A DNA stretch of 64,000 nucleotides from Desulfohalovibrio reitneri (lineage in GTDB: Bacteria > Desulfobacterota > Desulfovibrionia > Desulfovibrionales > Desulfovibrionaceae). The notes beneath the pieces are model-generated. The model did no database searches. It saw nothing but the letters and a program-made list of their open reading frames with translations, and had not been told where the DNA came from. This document shows positions 42,873 to 52,517 of this stretch, in pieces; the first letter of the stretch is position 1; the number at the start of each line of letters is the position of its first letter. The stretch lies in the NCBI RefSeq assembly GCF_000711295.1, contig NZ_JOMJ01000003.1:2057501-2121500 (forward strand), given 5' to 3'. The position numbers and the translations under genes are program-made.

Positions 42873-44110
42873 TGAAGAAGACGTTCACCACCTCCTACGG
42901 CGACACGATCCATTTCGATACCGATGACATCGAAGTGTACGCCCGGCGGGACAACCTGTTCTACAACGGCGGCCCCAAGCGGCCTCCGCTCTTCGACGAG
43001 TCGTCCGCAAGCACGCTGGGGGGAATCTCCTACGCGCATTACCAGACCCGGTACGCAAGGGCGTATTCGCTGGTGAAGATGCTCAAGGACACCAATCTCT
43101 ACGGCGCCTACGACAACCTGCTGGACATCGGCTGCGGCCAGGGCATCCAGCCGGCCATACTCCGGGGCATCGGGGTGGCGCGCTACGCCACGGGTGTGGA
43201 CATTCGCCATTCGGAACAGTACCCCCCGCGCGCCATCAAGAAGTTGCACCGCAAGCTGCGTACCGTGGGACGCCTGCTGGACGGCCTGAAGGCCAGGTAC
43301 AGGGCCGTGCCGCAGGAAAAACGCAACGCCTTCCAGAACACCATCGTCAACAACGTCACCACGCTGCGTTCCTTCTACATCAACGAATACGGCAGCGACC
43401 CGGGCAGCGACATTTACAAGCACCCCATGACCGCCACCCCGGAGCTGGACGAGCACCTTGTGCAGAGCGTCTTCGACCTGGACGAGAGCCGTAAGTTCGA
43501 CCTCATCACCTCGTTCAACGCCATGGGCTATTTCGATCTGGATTCCATACTTTCCAAGGTCGGCAATCTGCTGGGTGACAACGGGGCTTTCTACATGGTG
43601 GCGGCCAACTGGTGGCGGGCCTTCAATCCGACCTGGATGGCGGGCCATTTCCCGTTTGCCGCACAGCGGCTGTCCACGCCGGACTTCGCCCGCTACGCGC
43701 GGGAGCACTTCCCGGATGACGCCGATGTCATGATCAGGCTGCACGAGGAATTCGAGCCCGACCGGCCGACCCTGCACGATTACCTGGAAAAGGGTTTGGC
43801 CCACGGGCTGGTGCCCATCAAGTTCGACTACTGCAACCTGCCCAGCGACGAGTACTCCTTCGGAGGGCTGACGCCATTGGGAATCCTCAAGCGCCATGCA
43901 GGAGAACTTGATGAAATCGTTGCGCAGGTACAGCGATTCAAGAGTAATTTCAGGTTGGTAGATCTGACCAACCATTACCACTCAATCCTCTTCGTGCGGA
44001 CCGGGTCCACAAATACCGCCGCGGGCTTCGAGCAAGCCGCCGGGGCCGAGGAGTACCGGGAAGGCCTGATCTACAAAAGCATGAAGGGCGTCTGGAAGAA
44101 GTTCTTCTGA
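42869..44110 (+). CDS. SAM-dependent methyltransferase-like protein, 413 residues
   Basis: Motif I is NLLDIGCGQGIQPAILRGIG (about 88-107), followed by TGVDIRHSEQYPPRAIKKLHRKLRTVGRL and, later, FDLITSFNAMGYFDLDSILSKVG. A long insertion (about 120-190) and a C-terminal extension make it bigger than usual methyltransferases. A second ATG lies immediately after the first. It is embedded between pseF and the sulfotransferase, so O- or C-methylation of the glycan or of a precursor is likely. The exact target is unknown. Confidence 0.75.
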   Translation: MMKKTFTTSYGDTIHFDTDDIEVYARRDNLFYNGGPKRPPLFDESSASTLGGISYAHYQTRYARAYSLVKMLKDTNLYGAYDNLLDIGCGQGIQPAILRGIGVARYATGVDIRHSEQYPPRAIKKLHRKLRTVGRLLDGLKARYRAVPQEKRNAFQNTIVNNVTTLRSFYINEYGSDPGSDIYKHPMTATPELDEHLVQSVFDLDESRKFDLITSFNAMGYFDLDSILSKVGNLLGDNGAFYMVAANWWRAFNPTWMAGHFPFAAQRLSTPDFARYAREHFPDDADVMIRLHEEFEPDRPTLHDYLEKGLAHGLVPIKFDYCNLPSDEYSFGGLTPLGILKRHAGELDEIVAQVQRFKSNFRLVDLTNHYHSILFVRTGSTNTAAGFEQAAGAEEYREGLIYKSMKGVWKKFF

Positions 44111-44130
44111 ACCGCCTCGCGGGAATCGTG

Positions 44131-45177
44131 ATGCTCGAAAAACAAATCATTCGAAAGTCCATCGCCTACCTGGACGCTAAGCTGGCGAACGCCTTGGGCA
44201 GGCACAACCGTGCTTCCCGTTGGCTCCGATCGGTGTACGCCAATGTCCCCAACTTCCGCATGCGTCCGGATAATGATTCCAGGCCCTTGGTGTTCTGTTT
44301 GCTGCCCCGCTCTGGCGGCACCATGCTCCTGCGCCTGGTGGACTCGCACCCGGACATCAACACGGTTCCGGTGACAATGGCGGGTTTCCTCAGCCACACC
44401 GCCTACCCGGACTACCGCAAGGACAACGACATTGTTTCCCGGCTGGACCTCTCCAGGTTCAACTATTTCGGCTTGACCAAGGAGGCGTCGAATTGCGCCC
44501 AGGCCGAGGTCCCGGTCCAATTCGACCCCAGGTGGTTCGCCAAGGCGTTGGCCCAATGCCAATACACCGGGAATGTGAGGCAATACTACAACAATGTATT
44601 AAGCGCCTTCTTTTTCGCCTGGCGTAACAACGTCTACAGGCGGAAGGCGTCCTTGACCGCCGTCCACACCACCATAACGGGCATGGAGCAATTCGGGACC
44701 AAGCTGGCCAATTTCGAATCCTGCTACAAGGACGCCAAGCTCGTTTTCGTGTCCAGGGACTTCTACGATTGGGTCAACTCCATGGTGAACATCAACAGCG
44801 GCTTCACCATCGAGAAGTTCGACGAACTCCACGACCTCTACCTCGGGGCGCACGAGGAGATCATGCGCCGGCGGGAAGCCATGGGGGACTCATTGGTGCT
44901 TCTGCAATACGAGCGCCTTGTCCAGTCCTACGACTCGGCGGTCCACGACTTCGCCCAGAGCCTGGGGCTGCGGTTCGACTCCGCCCTCATGGAGACCACC
45001 CTCAACGGCATTCCGGTTTACCAGAACTCGTCCTTCGCCACGACCAAGCTGTCCTCGCGCCCCGACCCGCAGAGCATCGGGAAGGGGAAGCATCTGAAGG
45101 AACAATTCCAGGACCGCGTGGATGATGAACGGCTTGAACGCATCGACCGGTTCATGCGGGAGCATTCGGCCGGATGA
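44131..45177 (+). CDS. Sulfotransferase family protein
   Basis: The 348-residue protein has the 5'-phosphosulfate binding loop LLPRSGGTMLLRLVDSHPDI (about 57-76) and, later, AKLVFVSRDFYDWVNSM, which supplies the 3'-phosphate contact. These are the PAPS-binding elements of the sulfotransferase fold. It would transfer sulfate to a sugar hydroxyl. A possible PAPS source, APS kinase, is encoded at 35761-36372. The start could be the GTG at 44128. Its stop overlaps the next gene. Confidence 0.82.
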   Translation: MLEKQIIRKSIAYLDAKLANALGRHNRASRWLRSVYANVPNFRMRPDNDSRPLVFCLLPRSGGTMLLRLVDSHPDINTVPVTMAGFLSHTAYPDYRKDNDIVSRLDLSRFNYFGLTKEASNCAQAEVPVQFDPRWFAKALAQCQYTGNVRQYYNNVLSAFFFAWRNNVYRRKASLTAVHTTITGMEQFGTKLANFESCYKDAKLVFVSRDFYDWVNSMVNINSGFTIEKFDELHDLYLGAHEEIMRRREAMGDSLVLLQYERLVQSYDSAVHDFAQSLGLRFDSALMETTLNGIPVYQNSSFATTKLSSRPDPQSIGKGKHLKEQFQDRVDDERLERIDRFMREHSAG

Positions 45178-46216
45178 TCCAGGACACCGGACCCGACCTT
45201 CGCGTGGCCGTCATCGGCTGCGGTTCCATCGGCGGCCGCCACGCCGCCAACTTCTCGACTACCGGGCGTTGCCGGGTGGCGGTTTGCGACGCGGACGCGG
45301 ACCGGGCGCGACACGTGGCGGACCGTTCCGGCGCCGGTCTGCTGCCGGGGATGGAAGAGCTGGCCTCCTGGCGGCCGCACGGAGTGGTGGTGGCGGTGCC
45401 CAACCACCTGCACCTGTCTGTGGCCCGCCTGGCCGTGGACGCGGGGGCGCACGTTTTCATCGAAAAGCCCCTGTCCAATTCCCTGGAAGGGGTGGACGGA
45501 TTCCTGCGATATGCGGAAGAGGCGGGGAAACAGGTCTTCGTGGGCTGCAACATGCGCTTCCACCCGGCGGTGGCCGCCCTGGCCGAGCACCTGCCCGCTG
45601 TGGGCCGCCCTCTGCACGCCCGGGCGCACTACGGCAACTACCTGCCAAACATGCGTCCCGGCGCGGACTACCGCGACCTGTACTGCGCCCACCGCGACCA
45701 GGGAGGCGGGGTCATCCTCGACGCCATCCACGAGATCGACTACCTCTCCTGGCTGTTCGGCCGGGTGGGCTCGATTTCCTGCGAGGCGGAACGGCTCTCC
45801 GGCCTGGACATGGACGTGGAGGACTACGCGCACATGGTTCTGCGCCACGAATCAGGAGCGGTTTCCAGCCTGCAACTGGACTATCTGCGCCCCTGCAAGC
45901 GCCGCGGCTGCGAGATCGTGGGAACGGAGGGCATGCTGCTGTGGGAGAGCGAGGGCAAGGCTCCTGAGGTCTGCTCCGTGCGGCTGTACACAACGGCCAG
46001 GAAGGCCTGGGAGACAGTGCTGGAGACCGACTCCCTGGACATGAACGCGCCGTTCGCAGCCTTGGCCGACCATTTTCTCGATGCCATCGAGGGCCGCTCT
46101 CCGGGCGGGTCACCCCTGCTCACGGGCCGCGAGGCGGAAGTGGAGCTTGCCGCTGCCCTGGAGGCGCTGCGCCAGGGCGAGGCCTCCATGCGCGCCAAAC
46201 AACCGGCGGGACAGCC

Positions 46217-46220
<4 letters not shown>
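45174..46220 (+). CDS. Gfo/Idh/MocA-family NAD(P)-dependent oxidoreductase
   Basis: The 348-residue protein has the dinucleotide motif VIGCGSIGGRHA (about 11-22), the FIEKPLSNSLEGV segment (about 97-109, with the catalytic EKP lysine) and a C-terminal GFO_IDH domain with DYLSWLFG and DMDVEDYAHMVLRHESG. It should oxidise or reduce a sugar hydroxyl. It overlaps the class III aminotransferase gene, suggesting an oxidation-transamination pair that adds an amino group. Confidence 0.88.
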
Positions 46221-47536
<1,316 letters not shown>

Positions 47537-47554
47537 CGGGACGGGAACACGGAC

Positions 47555-49765
47555 ATGACCGCGACACCGCTTCTGTGCATCCGAGCCGACGCCGGTCCCG
47601 ACATCGGGGCGGGGCATGTCATGCGCTGCCTGGCCCTCGCCCAGGCCTGGCAGGCCCGGGGCGGCGAGGCGGTCTTCGTGGGGCGCATCGCCTCGGACCG
47701 GCTGGCCGCCCGGATCGAGTACGAGGGCTTCGCCCACATGCCCCATGCGCCGGGAAGTGAAGCCGAGGACATCCGGGCAACCCTGGAGATGCTGGACGGG
47801 GCTGCTTCCGGAGCCGCCTGGCTGGCGCTGGACGGCTACGGTTTCGGTCCCTCCTGGCAGGACGCCCTGCGCGAAACCCCGCACCGCCTGCTTGTGTTGG
47901 ATGACACAGCCTCCCTTGAGGCCTACGCGGCGGACGTGGTGCTCAACCAGAACATTTTCGCACGGCAAGGCGACTACCCGGCCCCGCCCGCCACTCTGGT
48001 GCTTGCCGGGTTGCGCTTCGCGCTGCTGCGCGAAGAGTTCACCGCGCTCCCGTGCCGCCCAGCGGAGCCGGAGGCCGCCACGGAGATTCTTGTCACCATG
48101 GGCGCCGGCGACCCGGACAATGTCACCGCCACGGTGCTCGAGGGGTTGGCCCGGGCCGGGTCAAGCCTCCGCGTGACCGTAGTGGCCGGACCGGCCAACC
48201 CGCACCGGGCGGAACTGGAGCGAATGCTCGCCCAGGGACCGCTGCGGGGCGAGGTGATCACAGCTGACGCGGACATGGCCGATCGCATGCGAAGGGCGCA
48301 CCTGTGTGTTTCCGCCGCCGGGTCCACCTGCTGGGAGCTCGCCTGCGTGGGCGCGCCCAGCCTGCTGATCACCGTGGCCGACAACCAGCGCGGCATCGCT
48401 GCGGGACTGGCCGAGGCCGGGGCCGCCCTGGACCTGGGCGGACACGCCGACCTGACTCCGGAACGGGTTGCCGAAGCGCTCTCCCCCCTGCTCGGTGATG
48501 CCGCCGCCCGCACGGCCATGTCCAGCTCCGCGCGGCATTTGGTGGACGGCAAGGGCGCGGAGCGGGTGGCCGGTCTCATGGCGGCCATGTCCGGCGCGCG
48601 GTTCAGCGTGACCCGCCATTTGCGCCCCGTCCGTCCGGACGACGCCCGGGCTCTGTGGCGGCTGGCCAACGATCCGGACCTGCGGGCCAATTCCTTCTCT
48701 CCCGAGCCCATTCCCTGGGAGGACCACCAGGGCTGGTTCGCCCGGAAAATGGCCTCTCCGGACACACGCATCCACCTGCTGGAAATCCATGGCGTGCCCG
48801 CCGGATTTATCCGGCACGACCTGGAGGGCGGCCAAGCGGTCATCGACTACTGCGTGGCCCCGGCGTTCCGGGGGCTGCGCCTGGGCGAACGGCTGCTCAC
48901 GGCCCGGGCCGCCGAGGTCTGTCGGGATCTGGGCGCGAAGGGGATTACCGGCGCGGTGCGCACTAACAACGCTCCTTCCCTCCGATGCTTCCAGCGGGCC
49001 GGTTTCGACCGTGGAGCCACCGAGACCGTGGACGGTGTGGAGTATGTGCGCTTCCGCCTCTCCCGTCCCGAGGAACTGGACTACGTGGTGGTCTCCTCGA
49101 GGCCATGGAACCGCCCGGTCTTCGACCACCTGGCGCGCCATCTTCCGGGGCGCTGGCATTACGTGGAGCGGCGCGAGGACCTGACTCCCGGAACCCTGGA
49201 GCGCATCAAGCCCAGGTATATTTTCTTCCTGCACTGGTCCTGGATCGTGGACGAGGCGGTCACGTCCAACCACGAGTGCGTGTGCTTCCACATGACGGAC
49301 GTGCCTTACGGCCGTGGCGGCAGTCCGCTGCAAAACCTTATCGTCCGGGACCACGCCGGGACCATGCTCACCGCCCTGCGCATGGAGCGCGGGCTGGACA
49401 CCGGCCCTGTCTATGCCAAACTGCCGCTGGACTTGGCCGGGCCGGCGCGCGCGATTTACGAGCGGGCCTCCTGGCTGGCCGCGGACATCGTGGCCCGCAT
49501 GGTGGCTGTCCAGCCCAGGCCCGAGCCGCAGCAGGGGGAGCCCGAGGTCTTTTCCCGGAGGACCCCGGAGCAAAGCGAGCTGCCGCCGGACGCGACGCCG
49601 CGGGCTGTGTACGACCACATCCGCATGCTGGACGCGGACGGCTACCCGCGCGCCTTCGCGCGCCACGGGCGGCTGCGTTTCGAGTTCGAGAAGGCCCGCA
49701 TCCGGAAGGGCGAGGTGGTGGCACGGGTGAGCATCACCTCCCGCAACCAGGAGGGAGAGGCATAA
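47555..49765 (+). CDS. pseG: Trifunctional PseG - GNAT acetyltransferase - formyltransferase fusion
   Basis: The 736-residue protein has three domains. Residues 1-345 are PseG, the UDP-sugar hydrolase (IRADAGPDIGAGHVMRC, His21; SAAGSTCWELACVGAP). Residues about 350-505 are a GNAT acetyltransferase (FSVTRHLRPVRPDDARALWRLAND, VAPAFRGLRLGERLL), in the role of PseH. Residues about 508-736 are a formyltransferase-like domain (FHMTDVPYGRGGSPLQN at 578-594, LDTGPVY with Asp615). The usual N-x-H catalytic motif of sugar formyltransferases reads C-F-H here. Together the domains could acetylate and formylate amino groups and release the sugar from UDP. The three domains are normally separate proteins. 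Confidence 0.88.
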   Translation: MTATPLLCIRADAGPDIGAGHVMRCLALAQAWQARGGEAVFVGRIASDRLAARIEYEGFAHMPHAPGSEAEDIRATLEMLDGAASGAAWLALDGYGFGPSWQDALRETPHRLLVLDDTASLEAYAADVVLNQNIFARQGDYPAPPATLVLAGLRFALLREEFTALPCRPAEPEAATEILVTMGAGDPDNVTATVLEGLARAGSSLRVTVVAGPANPHRAELERMLAQGPLRGEVITADADMADRMRRAHLCVSAAGSTCWELACVGAPSLLITVADNQRGIAAGLAEAGAALDLGGHADLTPERVAEALSPLLGDAAARTAMSSSARHLVDGKGAERVAGLMAAMSGARFSVTRHLRPVRPDDARALWRLANDPDLRANSFSPEPIPWEDHQGWFARKMASPDTRIHLLEIHGVPAGFIRHDLEGGQAVIDYCVAPAFRGLRLGERLLTARAAEVCRDLGAKGITGAVRTNNAPSLRCFQRAGFDRGATETVDGVEYVRFRLSRPEELDYVVVSSRPWNRPVFDHLARHLPGRWHYVERREDLTPGTLERIKPRYIFFLHWSWIVDEAVTSNHECVCFHMTDVPYGRGGSPLQNLIVRDHAGTMLTALRMERGLDTGPVYAKLPLDLAGPARAIYERASWLAADIVARMVAVQPRPEPQQGEPEVFSRRTPEQSELPPDATPRAVYDHIRMLDADGYPRAFARHGRLRFEFEKARIRKGEVVARVSITSRNQEGEA

Positions 49766-50445
49766 TGAGAGTGCTTGTTGCGGCCGCCCACCCTGATGAC
49801 GAAGTGCTGGGCTGCGGCGCGACCATGGCCAGACTGGCCGCGCAGGGGCACGAGGTGCGGACGCTTATCTGCAGCGGCGGCGTGGCCTCGCGCTTTGACG
49901 CCCCGCCTCAGGACTTGGCCGAACGCCTGGCGGCGCAACGCAATTGCGCCAGGGACGCCGCTGGTGAACTTGGCGTGGAAGCCCCGCTTTTTCTGGACTT
50001 TCCCGACAACCAGTTCGACAGCAGGCCCCTGCTCGAACTGGTCAAGGCCGTGTCCGAGGTCATCGACGACTACGCGCCGGATTCGGTCTTCACCCACCAC
50101 GGCGGGGACCTGAACGTGGACCACTCGGCCCTGTTCCGGGCCGTGCTCACGGCCGCCCGCCCCATGCGGGGCTGCCCGGTGAAGGACATCTACAGCTTCG
50201 AGGTGCCGTCCTCCACGGAATGGAGCTTCGGCAAGGTGGAACGGCCTTTCGTGCCCTCGGTGTACTTCGACGCCGGGGAGACGCTGGAGGCCAAGGTGCG
50301 CGCCATGGCCCGCTACGAGGCCGAGGCGCGTCCCCATCCTCATCCCCGCTCGCCCGAGGCGCTGCGCGCTTTGGCCCTGCGCCGGGGGAGCGAGACAGGG
50401 CTGGACGCGGCCGAGGCCTTTGAACTGATCCGCTCCGTGCGCTGA
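49765..50445 (+). CDS. PIG-L family deacetylase
   Basis: The ATG overlaps the last base of the preceding stop (TAATG). The 226-residue protein has the AHPDDEVLGCG zinc motif (8-18) and the HHGGDLNVDHSALFRAV segment (about 112-128). PIG-L/LmbE enzymes remove N-acetyl groups from amino sugars. Placed between PseG and PseI, it could expose an amine on the pseudaminic precursor or the finished acid, ready for amidination, formylation or acylation. Confidence 0.9.
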   Translation: MRVLVAAAHPDDEVLGCGATMARLAAQGHEVRTLICSGGVASRFDAPPQDLAERLAAQRNCARDAAGELGVEAPLFLDFPDNQFDSRPLLELVKAVSEVIDDYAPDSVFTHHGGDLNVDHSALFRAVLTAARPMRGCPVKDIYSFEVPSSTEWSFGKVERPFVPSVYFDAGETLEAKVRAMARYEAEARPHPHPRSPEALRALALRRGSETGLDAAEAFELIRSVR

Positions 50446-50461
50446 TCGCGAGGTATTGCCA

Positions 50462-51526
50462 ATGACCGCCACCATGAACATTTCCGGCCGCAGTATCGGG
50501 CAAGACAGTCCCGTGTATCTCATCGCCGAGATGAGCGCCAACCACGGGCGGGATTTCGACCGCGCCCTGGCCATCCTGCGCGCGGCCAAGGAGGCCGGGG
50601 CGGATGCCGTGAAGCTGCAGACCTACACCCCGGACACCATGACCCTGGACTGCGACGCCGAGCCGTTCCGTATCAAGGGCACCATCTGGGAAGGCAGGAA
50701 CCTGCACGACCTCTACGGCGAGGCGTATACCCCCTGGGAATGGCAGCCTAAATTAAAGAAAGCCGCGGACGATCTGGGCCTGGACCTGTTCTCCACGCCC
50801 TTTGATGCCACAGCGGTGGATTTTCTGGAGGATATGGGAGCGCCCGCGCACAAGGTGGCTTCCTTTGAAGTGGTGGACATCCCTTTGCTGCGTAAGATAG
50901 GCGCCACTGGCAAGCCGGTTATCATGTCCACGGGCATGGCCACGCTGGGGGAAATCGACGAGGCGGTGCGTACCCTGCGCGGAGCCGGTTGCGGGGAACT
51001 GGCCCTGCTCAAGTGCTCCAGCGCCTACCCGGCCCCGGCCTCGGACATGAACCTGCGAACCATTCCCCACTTGGGCCAGGCCTTCGGCGCGGTGCCCGGG
51101 CTTTCCGACCACACCCTGGGCACCGAGGCGGCCGTGGCGGCCGTGGCCCTGGGGGCGCGCATCGTGGAGAAGCATTTCACCCTTTCCAGGTCCGACGGCG
51201 GGCCGGACGCCGCCTTCAGCCTGGAGCCGGAGGAGTTCGCGTCCATGGCGCGGGCGGTGCGCAACGTGGAGCAGGCGCTGGGCGCGGTCTGCTACGACCT
51301 CACGGACAAGCAGCGGGCCTCTGCGGCCTTCCGCCGCTCGCTGTGGGTGGCCGAGGACATCGCCGAAGGGGAGGTTCTTACGGAAAAGAATATCCGCTGC
51401 CTGCGCCCGGCCGGCGGCATGCACCCCAGGCACCTGGAAGAGATGCTTGGCAGGCGCGCCTCGCGCGGCCTGAAAAAAGGCGAGCCGCTGGATATGACCA
51501 TGGCCGCCTCGCCGCCCAATGGATAA
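50462..51526 (+). CDS. pseI: Pseudaminic acid synthase, PseI
   Basis: The 354-residue protein has the NeuB barrel start YLIAEMSANHGRDFDRALAILRAAKEAGADAVKLQT and the PseI-type stretch FRIKGTIWEGRNLHDLYGEAYTPWEW (about 64-89). A SAF domain closes it (about 295-350). It condenses the free amino sugar with phosphoenolpyruvate to give pseudaminic acid. It matches the canonical PseI better than the paralogue at 41096. The ATG at 50462 follows GAGGTATTGCC. Confidence 0.93.
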   Translation: MTATMNISGRSIGQDSPVYLIAEMSANHGRDFDRALAILRAAKEAGADAVKLQTYTPDTMTLDCDAEPFRIKGTIWEGRNLHDLYGEAYTPWEWQPKLKKAADDLGLDLFSTPFDATAVDFLEDMGAPAHKVASFEVVDIPLLRKIGATGKPVIMSTGMATLGEIDEAVRTLRGAGCGELALLKCSSAYPAPASDMNLRTIPHLGQAFGAVPGLSDHTLGTEAAVAAVALGARIVEKHFTLSRSDGGPDAAFSLEPEEFASMARAVRNVEQALGAVCYDLTDKQRASAAFRRSLWVAEDIAEGEVLTEKNIRCLRPAGGMHPRHLEEMLGRRASRGLKKGEPLDMTMAASPPNG

Positions 51527-51571
51527 TCGGCGCTTTGGAACAGCCTTGAACGGATACCCCAGGACCGCCTC

Positions 51572-52507
51572 ATGAACGCATTGGAACGACATCGCATGGA
51601 ATGCCTCGAACGACTCATGGAGGAGTTCGAGCAACGCAACTTCATGGCCTTCAAGTCCGTCTCCGCCAACCGCGAGCGGAACAAGCAAACGTTCGACGAA
51701 CTGGGGGGGCGCATGGCGGCCTGGGCAGAGCACCACCTCGGCGACGACTGGATCGCGACGCTGTGCGACGGCTACAAGTTCTTCACCACCAACGCCAATC
51801 GCCACCAGACGCTGTATGAACGGGACGGAAGGTACGCCAACACCGATTTCGCCTCCGTCCATGAGTGCACCTATGACGACCCCTGCTTCATGCGCAACTA
51901 TCACTGGGGGGTCTATCTGACCACGGTTTTCTGGGAACACCACCTGCACATCTACGAGCTGTACCGGGACGCCTTCCTGCCCCGCCTTGAGGAAGAAAGC
52001 GGGCACATCCTCGAACTCGGATGCGGCTCGGGCATCTGGGGTCTGCTCGCCCTGGAGCGGCTCCCTGGCTGGAGCCTGACAGGCGTGGACATCAGCCGGA
52101 CCTCGGCTGAGCAGGCGCAAACCTTCTCCGCCAAGAGCGGATTGGAAGGGCGGGCGCAATACGTGGTGGGCGACGCTCTGACCTACGTGCCCCGCGAACC
52201 CGGGGACGCCTGCGTTTCCTGCTTTCTGGCGGAGCACCTGGAGCAGCCGCGGGTGCTTTTCGAGAGAGTCGCCGCGGCATTGAAAGAGGGCGGGCACGCC
52301 TTCATGACTGTGGCCCTGACTGCTGCCGAAGTGGACCACATTTTCGAAATGCGAAGGGAATCCGAGCCCGTCCTGATGGCGGAAGATGCCGGTTTGCGGC
52401 TGGTCAACGCCTTCTCCGCCTCGCCGCGGAACTACCCGCGGGAGAGGTCGTTTTTGCCCAGGTCCATGGCCCTGGTTTTGCAAAAGCGGGGCAACGAAAT
52501 CTGGTAA
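51572..52507 (+). CDS. SAM-dependent methyltransferase upstream of the FkbH-like gene
   Basis: The 311-residue protein has motif I ILELGCGSGIWGLLALERLPG (about 149-169) and the following GVDISRTSAEQAQTFSAKSG. An N-terminal helical extension (about 1-140) is unusual for generic methyltransferases. It lies 10 bases before the FkbH-like gene and probably belongs to the same cassette, where it may methylate an acyl or sugar intermediate. Confidence 0.8.
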   Translation: MNALERHRMECLERLMEEFEQRNFMAFKSVSANRERNKQTFDELGGRMAAWAEHHLGDDWIATLCDGYKFFTTNANRHQTLYERDGRYANTDFASVHECTYDDPCFMRNYHWGVYLTTVFWEHHLHIYELYRDAFLPRLEEESGHILELGCGSGIWGLLALERLPGWSLTGVDISRTSAEQAQTFSAKSGLEGRAQYVVGDALTYVPREPGDACVSCFLAEHLEQPRVLFERVAAALKEGGHAFMTVALTAAEVDHIFEMRRESEPVLMAEDAGLRLVNAFSASPRNYPRERSFLPRSMALVLQKRGNEIW

Positions 52508-52517
52508 CGGAGGAACC

